NCBI RefSeq assembly: GCF_018919265.1
Contig: NZ_JAHLQO010000001.1
Location: 372,001-436,000, forward strand
Length of the DNA stretch: 64,000 nucleotides
Source: Peptoniphilus ovalis
GTDB taxonomy: Bacteria; Bacillota; Clostridia; Tissierellales; Peptoniphilaceae
Reading direction: 5' to 3'
Positions 17,982 through 25,917 of this stretch are shown in pieces (the stretch's first letter is position 1; every line of letters starts with the position of its first letter). Under the pieces are notes generated by a model that made no database searches, had not been told where the DNA came from, and saw only the letters and a list, made by a program, of their open reading frames with translations. The position numbers and the translations under genes are program-made.

Positions 17982-19334
17982 ATGGAAATTAAAAAGAAAG
18001 AAAATAATAAAGTCTTTTTTGACATTGTTCTTAAAAGAGAAGATATAGATAAAGCTGAATCTGAAGTATATAAGAAAAATAAAAAACACTTCCAAATGCC
18101 AGGATTTAGAAAAGGTCATGTGCCTAGAAAGATGATCGAAAACATGTATGGCAAGGATGTGTTCTTTGAAGATGCAATTAATGAACTTCTTCCAGCTGAA
18201 TATGAAAAAGCTGTAAGAGAACTTGACCTTAAAGTTGTTGATCAACCAGATATGGATATAGATGAAGAAACTTTAGAAAAAGACGAAGTATTATTTAATG
18301 TTTCTGTAGATGTTAGACCAGAAGTTGAAATTAAAGACTACAAGGGACTTGAAGTTGAAGACCCAACTATTGAAGTAACTGATGAATTAATCGATAACGA
18401 AATTGAAAACGAAAGAAGAATGAATGCAAGAATCGTAAATGTTGACGACAGAGAAGTTAAAGAAGGCGACAAAGTAAATATCGACTTCAAAGGTTCTGTT
18501 GACGGCGAATATTTTGACGGTGGATCTGCTGAAAACCAAGATCTTGAAATTGGTTCAAACACATTTATTCCAGGATTTGAAGAAGAAATCATTGGTCACA
18601 ATATTGGCGAAGAATTTGACATCAATGTTAAATTCCCAGAAGATTATCACCAAAAAGACCTTGCAGGAAAAGATGCTAAATTTGAAATCAAATTAAACAG
18701 CATTTCTTACGAAGAACTTCCAGAGCTTGATGATGAATTTGTAAAAGACATTTCTGAATTTGACACAATTGATGAATACAAAGCTGACATCAGAGCTAAA
18801 AAAGAAGAAGAATTTAAAATTACTTCTCAAATGGAAAAAGAAAGAAGAGTTATTGACAAGCTTGGAGAATTAGTAGATGCTGAAATTCCTGAAGCTATGA
18901 TTAACAATCAAATCGAAGATACAATTAGAAATTATGACCAAACTTTAAGAGCTCAAGGAATTAGCTTCGAAGATTATATTAAAATGATTGGTCAAAGTCT
19001 TGATGAATTCAAAAAGACTATGAGACCAGAAGCTGAAAAAACTGTTAAAAACGACCTAGCTATTGAAGCTCTTGTAAAAGCTGAAAATATTGAAATTACT
19101 GATGAAGAAATCGAAAAAGAAGTAAACAAAGTTGTAGAAGATTACTTCAAAGATGACAAAGAGCATATGGAAAAAATGAGAGAATATATGCTTAATGAAA
19201 ACAAAGAAGTTGTAAGAGAAGACCTTGCAAAGAGAAAAGCTGTTGAAAAATTAGTAGAAGAAACAAAATTTGTTGAACCTAAAGAATTAACAGAAGAAGA
19301 AATTAAAGAAGAAGCTGAAAATTCAGATAAATAA
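17982..19334 (+). CDS. tig: Trigger factor
   Basis: Trigger factor is the ribosome-bound chaperone and prolyl isomerase for nascent chains. The 450-aa protein has the ribosome-binding N-terminal domain with the signature GFRKGHVPRKM (residues about 41-51), an FKBP-type domain (about 160-245, with GDKVNIDFKGSVDGEYFDGG and FIPGFEEEIIGHNIGEE) and the helical C-terminal chaperone domain. The tail is highly acidic. It leads the tig-clpP-clpX-lon-engB cluster. Confidence 0.96.
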   Translation: MEIKKKENNKVFFDIVLKREDIDKAESEVYKKNKKHFQMPGFRKGHVPRKMIENMYGKDVFFEDAINELLPAEYEKAVRELDLKVVDQPDMDIDEETLEKDEVLFNVSVDVRPEVEIKDYKGLEVEDPTIEVTDELIDNEIENERRMNARIVNVDDREVKEGDKVNIDFKGSVDGEYFDGGSAENQDLEIGSNTFIPGFEEEIIGHNIGEEFDINVKFPEDYHQKDLAGKDAKFEIKLNSISYEELPELDDEFVKDISEFDTIDEYKADIRAKKEEEFKITSQMEKERRVIDKLGELVDAEIPEAMINNQIEDTIRNYDQTLRAQGISFEDYIKMIGQSLDEFKKTMRPEAEKTVKNDLAIEALVKAENIEITDEEIEKEVNKVVEDYFKDDKEHMEKMREYMLNENKEVVREDLAKRKAVEKLVEETKFVEPKELTEEEIKEEAENSDK

Positions 19335-19346
19335 GGATGTGATTAA

Positions 19347-19931
19347 ATGGCTTTAGTGCCAATGGTAGTCGAACAAACTAATAGAGGAGAAAGGTCCTAT
19401 GACATTTATTCAAGACTTTTAAAAGATAGAATTATCTTTGCAAGTGGAGAAGTTAATGATGTCATGGCAGATTTAATAGTTGCTCAACTTTTATTTTTAG
19501 AATCAGAAGATCCAAACAAAGACATTCAACTTTATATTAATTCACCAGGAGGATCTGTAAGTGCTGGTTTTGCAATTTATGACACAATGAATTATATAAA
19601 GCCTGATGTTTCTACAATTTGTATAGGTATGGCTGCATCAATGGGAGCATTTTTACTTTCATCAGGTGCAAAGGGCAAGAGATTTGCACTTCCAAATGCA
19701 GATATTATGATTCACCAACCATCTGGTGGCGCACAAGGTCAAGCTTCCGACATTCAAATAAATGCAGAAAAGATTTTAAAAATTAGACATAAATTAAATG
19801 AAATCTTAGCTAAAAATACTGGCCAACCTCTTGAAAAAATCGAAAGAGATACAGATAGAGATTACTGGCTAAGTTCAGAAGAAGCCGTAGAGTACGGTTT
19901 AATAGACAAAGTAATTGAAAACAGAAATTGA
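19347..19931 (+). CDS. clpP: ATP-dependent Clp protease proteolytic subunit
   Basis: ClpP is the 14-mer serine protease chamber that works with ClpX. The 194-aa length is standard. The nucleophile Ser lies in GMAASMGAF (about residue 98), the His in [11 protein letters not shown] (about 123) and the Asp in the region of [10 protein letters not shown] (about 172). The N-terminal [20 protein letters not shown] is typical. It lies 12 bases after tig and 14 before clpX. Confidence 0.97.
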   Translation: MALVPMVVEQTNRGERSYDIYSRLLKDRIIFASGEVNDVMADLIVAQLLFLESEDPNKDIQLYINSPGGSVSAGFAIYDTMNYIKPDVSTICIGMAASMGAFLLSSGAKGKRFALPNADIMIHQPSGGAQGQASDIQINAEKILKIRHKLNEILAKNTGQPLEKIERDTDRDYWLSSEEAVEYGLIDKVIENRN

Positions 19932-19945
19932 TTTAGGGGTGAGAC

Positions 19946-21163
19946 ATGTCAAAAACAGATGAAATTTTAAGATGTTCATTCTGTGGCAAAACACAAAATC
20001 AAGTCAGTAGATTAATAGCAGGACCTAATGTTAATATTTGTAACGAATGTGTTGATAGATGCGCTAAAGTATTGGGAGACGAAGTAGTTCCTGAATTATC
20101 TCATGATTTTGAACTTAAAAAGCCTGCCGAAATCAAAGAAATTCTAGATCTATATGCAGTTAAGCAAGAAGAAGCAAAAAGAGCATTATCTGTTGCAGTT
20201 TACAATCACTACAAGAGAATTAACTCTACAAGAAAAGCTGACAGTGACATTGAGCTGCAAAAGTCAAATATTTTGATGATTGGACCAACAGGGTCAGGTA
20301 AAACTCTACTTGCTCAAACTTTGGCAAAACTTTTAAATGTTCCCTTCGCCATAGCAGATGCCACAACTTTAACAGAAGCCGGCTATGTTGGTGAAGACGT
20401 AGAAAATATTATTTTAAAGCTAATTCAAAATGCTGACTATGATATAGAAAGAGCAGAAAAGGGAATAATCTATATAGATGAAATAGATAAGATTGCTAGA
20501 AAATCTGAAAATGTGTCTATCACTAGAGATGTAAGTGGTGAAGGTGTGCAACAAGCACTTCTAAAAATTATAGAAGGAACTATTGCAAATGTGCCACCTC
20601 AAGGAGGCAGAAAGCATCCATCACAAGAATTTATCCAAGTTGATACATCTAATATTTTATTTATAGTAGGTGGAGCCTTTGACGGAATTGACAAAATTAT
20701 AGAAAATAGAATCTCTAAGTCATCAATGGGATTTGGTGCAGAGATTGTTGATAAAAATAAAGCAAAAGAAAACATCTTGACAAAAGTTGAGACAGAAGAC
20801 CTTCTAAAATTTGGACTTATTCCAGAACTAATAGGAAGACTTCCTGTCACAATAACTCTTGAAGAGCTTGATGAAGATGCCTTAGTTGAAATCTTAACAA
20901 AGCCTAAGAATGCACTTGTTAAGCAATACAAAGAGCTTTTAAAATACGATGATGTGGAACTTAGATTCACAGATGAAGCTCTAAGACGCATTGCAAAACT
21001 TGCAATCGACAAAAAAGCTGGAGCAAGAGGTTTAAGAGGTGTAATTGAAAATACAATTATGGATATAATGTATGAAATACCATCTCGTGACGATATAAAA
21101 GCTGTCGAGATTACAAAAGAATCAGTAGAGGGCAAGTCCCCTGCAAAATTAATTAAAAAATAA
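19946..21163 (+). CDS. clpX: ClpX ATPase, specificity subunit of ClpXP
   Basis: ClpX unfolds substrates and feeds them to ClpP. The 405-aa protein has the N-terminal zinc-binding domain (CSFCGKTQ and CNECVDRC), Walker A GPTGSGKT (about residue 112), Walker [12 protein letters not shown] and the GYVGEDVE pore loop. An IGF-type ClpP-contact loop appears as MGFG (about residue 265) in place of the usual IGF tripeptide, so this contact is slightly diverged. It is followed by a strong terminator. Confidence 0.97.
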   Translation: MSKTDEILRCSFCGKTQNQVSRLIAGPNVNICNECVDRCAKVLGDEVVPELSHDFELKKPAEIKEILDLYAVKQEEAKRALSVAVYNHYKRINSTRKADSDIELQKSNILMIGPTGSGKTLLAQTLAKLLNVPFAIADATTLTEAGYVGEDVENIILKLIQNADYDIERAEKGIIYIDEIDKIARKSENVSITRDVSGEGVQQALLKIIEGTIANVPPQGGRKHPSQEFIQVDTSNILFIVGGAFDGIDKIIENRISKSSMGFGAEIVDKNKAKENILTKVETEDLLKFGLIPELIGRLPVTITLEELDEDALVEILTKPKNALVKQYKELLKYDDVELRFTDEALRRIAKLAIDKKAGARGLRGVIENTIMDIMYEIPSRDDIKAVEITKESVEGKSPAKLIKK

Positions 21164-21166
21164 AAT

Positions 21167-21189
21167 GCCGTGGTTTCCACGGCTTTTTT
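21167..21189 (+). terminator. Intrinsic terminator of clpX
   Basis: GCCGTGG and CCACGGC pair around TTT and are followed by six T. Confidence 0.92.
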
Positions 21190-21211
21190 AGAAAGTATTT
21201 AGAAGGTGAAT

Positions 21212-23545
21212 ATGGAAAAATTGAAACTACCTCTAATACCTCTTAGAAACTTAGTAATATTTCCACATATGGTTACACATTTTGATTGCGGAAGAGATAT
21301 TTCTGTAAAGGCTGTGGAAGAAGCCGAAATGGCAGATTCTAAAATCTTTTTAGTAGCTCAAAAAGATGTAGAAATAGAAGAGCCAAAGAGAGAAGATTTA
21401 TTTGATGTTGGAACAATTGCAACAATCAAGCAGATTTTAAAACTTCCCGGAGGTATAGTAAGAGTATTAGTTGAAGGAGAAAAAAGAGCCGAGATAGACG
21501 AAGTTGATTTTGGCGAAGAATTAATAGAAGCAATTGTAGAAGTCTATGAAGAAGAGGAAAATATAAAAGGTCGCGAAGAAAAAATTGAAGCTGCACTTCG
21601 TCTTGCATTTGCAGACATTGAGGCATATGTAGCACTTGATGACAAAATGATTCCAGGACTTTTATCAAATGTTGTAGATACAGATGATCCTTCGAGATTT
21701 TTAGATACAGTTGTAGGATATTTAAATTTTAAATTAGAAGATTATCAAAGAATCCTTGAAACTTACGATATATACGAAAGATTTGTAGCTTTTCATGAAA
21801 TTATGAAAAGAGAAATCGAATTAATGTCCATTGAAAAGAAAATTAATGACGAAGTTAAAAGCAAAATGGACAAGCTTCAAAAGGATTATTTCTTAAAGGA
21901 ACAGCTTAAAGTAATTCACAAGGAGCTTGGCGATACAGAAGACGAAGCAGATATTATTTCAAATTACAGAGAAAAAATAGAGGAGAAAGAACTTCCAGAA
22001 GAAGTTAGAGAAAAAGCACTAAGTGAGGTTAAAAAACTAAGCAGCTTAAACTCACAGTCTCCCGATTACTCACTTCTCATAAATTATCTCGACTGGATAA
22101 TTGACCTTCCATGGATGGAAAGTGGAGAAGATGAAGTAAATATAAAATCTGCAAGAAATATTTTAAACAATGAACATTATGGACTTAAAACAGTAAAAGA
22201 AAGAATTTTAGAATTTATTGCAGTTAGAAAACTTGCAGGCAAGGAGCAAAAGGGACCAATACTATGTCTTGTAGGACCTCCAGGAGTGGGTAAAACTTCC
22301 ATCGCAAGATCAATTGCATCATCTCTTGATAAAGAATTTGTGAGAATGAGCCTTGGCGGAATCACAGATGAAGCTGAAATCAGAGGACATAGAAGGACTT
22401 ATATTGGAGCTCTTCCCGGTAGAATTATTTCCCTCTTAAAAAAAGCTGGCACAAATGACCCAGTATTTTTATTTGATGAAATAGATAAAGTCGGCAAAGA
22501 CTTTAAAGGAGACCCAGCATCAGCACTACTTGAAGTACTTGACCCTGAGCAAAATAATTCCTTTACAGATAGATATTTAGAACTTCCCTTTGATTTATCA
22601 AATGTGTTTTTTATAGCAACAGCAAACACCACGCAGACTATTCCAAGACCACTTCTTGACAGAATGGAAGTAATTGAAATTGGAGGATACACTCCAAATG
22701 AAAAACTAAATATAGCAAAGAAATATTTAGTGCCAAAGCAAATTACAGAAAATGGATTAAAATCTGAAAATATAAATATTTCTGAAAGAGCATTAAAGGA
22801 CATCATCGATTATTACACAAGAGAGTCTGGAGTTAGAGGCCTTGAAAAGCAAATTTCAAAAATTGCTAGAAAGGCAGCACTTAAAATTGTGGAAGAAAAT
22901 GTAGAAAAAGTTTCTGTAAGCACTAGTAATATAACAGATTTTCTTGGCGAAAAAATATTTACAATTGACGAAAAAGAAAAAGAAGACCAAATAGGAGCAG
23001 TTAATGGACTAGCTTGGACTCAAGTTGGAGGAACAACTTTAAGCATTGAAGCGACTGTAATGAAGGGCAAGGGTGCTCTAACACTTACAGGAAGCCTTGG
23101 AGATGTAATGAAAGAATCAGCAATTGCCGCAATCTCTCACATTGCAGCAAATGCAGAACAATATGGACTTGATCCAGAATTTAGAAAAACAAGAGACATA
23201 CACATTCACGTGCCTGAAGGAGCAACACCAAAGGACGGACCATCTGCAGGAATTTCCATTGCAACATCAGTCTTATCAGCACTTACACAAAAGCCAGTGA
23301 GAAGTGATGTGGCAATGACTGGAGAGATTACTCTTAGAGGAAAGGTTCTTCCAATAGGTGGACTTAAAGAAAAACTTCTTGCTGCCGAAAGATTTGGCGT
23401 AAAAACTGTAATAATTCCTGAAGAAAACAAGAGAGACTTAAAGGAAATTGAAGAAGAAGCAGTGAAAAAACTTGAAATCAAAACAGTTTCTAATTTCTCA
23501 GAAGTTGTAAAGATTGCGATAGGTGATATTTTTGAAAATAAGTAA
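21212..23545 (+). CDS. lon: ATP-dependent protease La
   Basis: Lon degrades misfolded and regulatory proteins. The 777-aa protein has the N-terminal LON substrate domain (about 1-200), an AAA+ module with Walker A GPPGVGKTS (about 350) and Walker B FLFDEIDKVGKDF, and the C-terminal protease domain with the catalytic Ser in PKDGPSAGISIA (about residue 674) and Lys in GGLKEKLLAAER (about 717). ATG 21212 is preferred to GTG 21206, which overlaps the AGAAGGTG ribosome binding site. The end overlaps the engB start. Confidence 0.96.
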   Translation: MEKLKLPLIPLRNLVIFPHMVTHFDCGRDISVKAVEEAEMADSKIFLVAQKDVEIEEPKREDLFDVGTIATIKQILKLPGGIVRVLVEGEKRAEIDEVDFGEELIEAIVEVYEEEENIKGREEKIEAALRLAFADIEAYVALDDKMIPGLLSNVVDTDDPSRFLDTVVGYLNFKLEDYQRILETYDIYERFVAFHEIMKREIELMSIEKKINDEVKSKMDKLQKDYFLKEQLKVIHKELGDTEDEADIISNYREKIEEKELPEEVREKALSEVKKLSSLNSQSPDYSLLINYLDWIIDLPWMESGEDEVNIKSARNILNNEHYGLKTVKERILEFIAVRKLAGKEQKGPILCLVGPPGVGKTSIARSIASSLDKEFVRMSLGGITDEAEIRGHRRTYIGALPGRIISLLKKAGTNDPVFLFDEIDKVGKDFKGDPASALLEVLDPEQNNSFTDRYLELPFDLSNVFFIATANTTQTIPRPLLDRMEVIEIGGYTPNEKLNIAKKYLVPKQITENGLKSENINISERALKDIIDYYTRESGVRGLEKQISKIARKAALKIVEENVEKVSVSTSNITDFLGEKIFTIDEKEKEDQIGAVNGLAWTQVGGTTLSIEATVMKGKGALTLTGSLGDVMKESAIAAISHIAANAEQYGLDPEFRKTRDIHIHVPEGATPKDGPSAGISIATSVLSALTQKPVRSDVAMTGEITLRGKVLPIGGLKEKLLAAERFGVKTVIIPEENKRDLKEIEEEAVKKLEIKTVSNFSEVVKIAIGDIFENK

Positions 23546-24137
23546 AGCAGATTTAGAAAAAGTCGCAGTAGAAGAAAAACAGTATCCAAGTGAAAATCTT
23601 CCAGAATTTGCCTTTGCAGGAAGATCCAATGTGGGTAAATCTTCCTTTATAAATGCAATGTTAAATAGAAAAAATTTAGCAAGGACATCTAGCACACCTG
23701 GAAAAACAAGGACGATTAACTTTTACAATGTAAATGACGAACTAAGACTTGTAGACCTTCCAGGGTATGGATATGCAAAAGTTGCAAAATCAGAAAAGGG
23801 CAAGTGGGCAGGAATAATAAATAGATATCTTGAAACTCGTGAAAATATCCTAGAGACAATACTTCTTGTAGACATTAGACATGAGCCAACAGAACTTGAT
23901 AAACAAATGTATGACTATATAATTGAGTCAGGATTTTCTGGAATAGTAATTGCAACAAAAAAAGACAAAATAAAAAAATCACAACTTCAAAAACACATCT
24001 CAGCCATTGCAAAAAAATTAAATATAGAACAAAAGGAAAATATAATTCCCTTCTCTTCAGAAAAAAGAGATGAAGTAGAAGAAATGTGGGAAATATTTGA
24101 AGATATGATAGCATTTCACGGAGCAAGCGATGAATAA
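23532..24137 (+). CDS. engB: Ribosome biogenesis GTP-binding protein EngB/YsxC
   Basis: EngB is an essential GTPase of 50S assembly. The 201-aa protein shows G1 GRSNVGKSS, the G2 region TPGKTRTINFYNV, G3 DLPGYGYAK and G4 TKKDKI, in the order and spacing of the family. TTG 23532 (LKISKADLEK) is chosen because AGGTGAT lies just before it; a GTG at 23523 overlaps that site. It overlaps lon by 14 bases and the next small gene by 8. Confidence 0.94.
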   Translation: MKISKADLEKVAVEEKQYPSENLPEFAFAGRSNVGKSSFINAMLNRKNLARTSSTPGKTRTINFYNVNDELRLVDLPGYGYAKVAKSEKGKWAGIINRYLETRENILETILLVDIRHEPTELDKQMYDYIIESGFSGIVIATKKDKIKKSQLQKHISAIAKKLNIEQKENIIPFSSEKRDEVEEMWEIFEDMIAFHGASDE

Positions 24138-24369
24138 TATAAATGCAGGAAAACTTTTAGCAGCCATAACATTTATAATAGTCTTTGTACTTGGAAAAAT
24201 AAATAATATATCAACATCAGGAGCAAATGCGGTATTCCTCGCATTAATAGTAGGAGATGTATTTAAAGAACTTAAAAATAGTACAAGCAAACTAGAAAAA
24301 TATTCAAACTATTTAATATTTTTTGGCGGAATAGTTTTATTAATAGCAAATATATTTGATTTTATATAG
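24130..24369 (+). CDS. Small two-helix membrane protein, 79 aa
   Basis: This unrecognised protein has two hydrophobic helices (residues about 8-22 and 60-78) with a charged middle (DVFKELKNSTSKLEKY). It overlaps engB by eight bases and ends at the terminator, so it is the last gene of the lon-engB transcript. No family is recognised. Position and overlap support it as a real gene. Confidence 0.7.
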   Translation: MNNINAGKLLAAITFIIVFVLGKINNISTSGANAVFLALIVGDVFKELKNSTSKLEKYSNYLIFFGGIVLLIANIFDFI

Positions 24370-24395
24370 AAGTCTAGAAATAGACTTCTTTTTTA
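24369..24395 (+). terminator. Intrinsic terminator of the lon-engB unit
   Basis: GAAGTCTA and TAGACTTC pair around a GAAA loop and are followed by six T. Confidence 0.9.
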
Positions 24396-24417
24396 TTATT
24401 TTAGTGGAATTAAAACC

Positions 24418-24446
24418 TAGCAGGCTTTTAGGGCTGTCTGCTTTTT
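24418..24446 (+). repeat. Short terminator-like repeat fragment
   Basis: AGCAG and CTGCT bracket a TAGGGCTGTCTGCTT segment and a T tract follows. The TAGGGCTGTCTGCTT part recurs at about 36131, so this is probably a remnant of the GGGACTGTCC-type repeats. Confidence 0.4.
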
Positions 24447-24458
24447 TACGCCGTTTTA

Positions 24459-24467
24459 TGCTATAAT
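24459..24467 (+). promoter_or_regulatory. Extended -10 promoter of the DUF1002 gene
   Basis: TGCTATAAT is a perfect extended -10 box about 77 bases before the start at 24544; the -35 region is weak. Confidence 0.5.
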
Positions 24468-24543
24468 AAAAAAGTTAAATTTCACATAAATTTTAAATAG
24501 AATTCATATATGAATGTTATTATTTAGAAAATGGAGGGATATT

Positions 24544-25404
24544 ATGAGATTTAAAAATAAAGTGGCGGCGGTTTTACTTGCTGCGACATTAATTCCAAGT
24601 GCAGTTTTTGCCAAAGGAAGCACAATTATAACTCTAGGTTCTGACCTTAGAGAATCGCAAAAAAGCGAAATGCTAAGAGAAATGAATGCTGATGAAAATA
24701 CAGAAATTATAGAAGTTACTAATAAAGAGGAATACCAATACTTAGGTGATATACTTACTTCTAAAGAAATTGGAAATAAAGCTCTTTCAGCTGCAAAGAT
24801 TAATTTTAAAGACAAGGGCTATGGTCTTGAGATTAATTTATCGCCCAATATTAGAATTGTAACTGCAGAGGCAATTAAAAACGCCCTTAACACAGTTGGT
24901 GTTGAAGATGCTGAAATTTATGTAACTGCACCTGGAAAGGTGAGTGGTACTGCTGCTCTTACAGGTATTTTAAAGGCTTATGAAGCTAACACTGGCAAGA
25001 ATTTATCTGAAGATCTTAAAAAAGTTGCAAACGAAGAACTCGTTGTGCAAACTAAATTATCTGAAGAAGTTGGAGATGATAAGGCCAACGACATAATTTA
25101 TCAAATCAAAGATGCAATGGCTGAAAATATGCCAAAGAATGAATCAGAAGTTAGAAATATAATTCAAAATGTAACTAATAATTACAACATAAATTTAACT
25201 GAAAGCCAAGAAAATAAATTGGTTTCTCTTTTTAACAATATGAAAAATGCCGATGTTGATTGGAATAGAGTTGCAGACACTGCAAAGAAATACAAAGACA
25301 AGGCCGGTGCATTTTTAAATTCGCCAGAGGGAGAAAAGGCAGTAGAAGATACTAAAAATATTCTAGAAAAAATAATTGATTTTATTGTTTCACTTTTTAA
25401 ATAA
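24544..25404 (+). CDS. Secreted DUF1002 domain protein
   Basis: The 286-aa product has a signal peptide (MRFKNKVAAVLLAATLIPSA, cleavage likely after VFA). The mature part matches DUF1002: TIITLGSDLRESQKSEMLRE, a LGDIL...IGNKALSAAKI block and VEDAEIYVTAPGKVSGTAAL. Members are exported Firmicute proteins of unknown role. ATG 24544 follows GGAGGGA; an ATG at 24514 lies before that site and would destroy the signal peptide. It is a single-gene unit between its own promoter and a terminator. Confidence 0.88.
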   Translation: MRFKNKVAAVLLAATLIPSAVFAKGSTIITLGSDLRESQKSEMLREMNADENTEIIEVTNKEEYQYLGDILTSKEIGNKALSAAKINFKDKGYGLEINLSPNIRIVTAEAIKNALNTVGVEDAEIYVTAPGKVSGTAALTGILKAYEANTGKNLSEDLKKVANEELVVQTKLSEEVGDDKANDIIYQIKDAMAENMPKNESEVRNIIQNVTNNYNINLTESQENKLVSLFNNMKNADVDWNRVADTAKKYKDKAGAFLNSPEGEKAVEDTKNILEKIIDFIVSLFK

Positions 25405-25409
25405 AATTA

Positions 25410-25433
25410 GGACGCACGAGGCGTCCTTTTTTT
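25410..25433 (+). terminator. Intrinsic terminator of the DUF1002 gene
   Basis: GGACGC and GCGTCC pair around ACGAG and are followed by seven T. Confidence 0.9.
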
Positions 25434-25441
25434 ATGATACT

Positions 25442-25711
25442 TTATTTGGATAATTTATTTATTATCACATTTATTTCTTCAATTTTTTCGTCTATTTCAT
25501 CTTCACTCTTGTTGTAAGAGTCTCTTACACAACCTCTTAAATGTGCAGTTAAGACGTCTTTATTTATATTTTTAAGGATTGATATTGATGCCATGAGTTG
25601 GTTTGAGATATCTAGACAATATCTATTATCTTCAACCATTTTTATCAGCCCATCTATTTGACCTCTAACTGTTTTTAGTTTTCGAAGTTGTGTGTCTTTA
25701 TCAGCTTTCAT
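25442..25711 (-). CDS. csoR: Copper-sensing repressor CsoR
   Basis: CsoR is a helical tetramer that represses copper-efflux genes and leaves DNA when it binds Cu(I). The 89-aa protein has the C-H-C metal set of copper sensors: Cys in DNRYCLDI (about residue 32), His and Cys in TAHLRGCV (about 57 and 61). The N-terminal RKLKTVRGQIDGLIKMVEDN is a family signature. It is downstream of copA with a one-base TAATG overlap, so it is autoregulated with the operon through the operator at 28429-28450. Confidence 0.93.
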   Translation of the reverse strand: MKADKDTQLRKLKTVRGQIDGLIKMVEDNRYCLDISNQLMASISILKNINKDVLTAHLRGCVRDSYNKSEDEIDEKIEEINVIINKLSK

Positions 25712-25917
25712 TATTTTACTTTAGCAGTAAATCCTGCATCTTCAACTGCTTTTTCAAGCACATCGTTAGACACTTCTTTATCCATTTCAACTACTGCTTT
25801 TTTGTCATCAAGTGAAACATCAGCTTTCTTAACTCCTTCAACTCCTTCAAGAGCCTTTGTAACTGAAGCTACACAGTGATTGCAATTCATTCCTTCTACA
25901 TTTAAGATTTTTTCCAT
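25711..25917 (-). other. In-frame internal start for a stand-alone CopZ (68 aa) inside copA
   Basis: At codon 834 of copA an ATG follows a perfect AGGAGG with correct spacing (ATAGGAGGAAATGAA then ATG). Translation from here would give a 68-aa protein of exactly CopZ length with the GMNCNHC metal motif. In the long product the same bases encode the linker IGGNE. This suggests copA and copZ were once separate genes whose stop was lost, and that CopZ may still be made on its own. Confidence 0.55.
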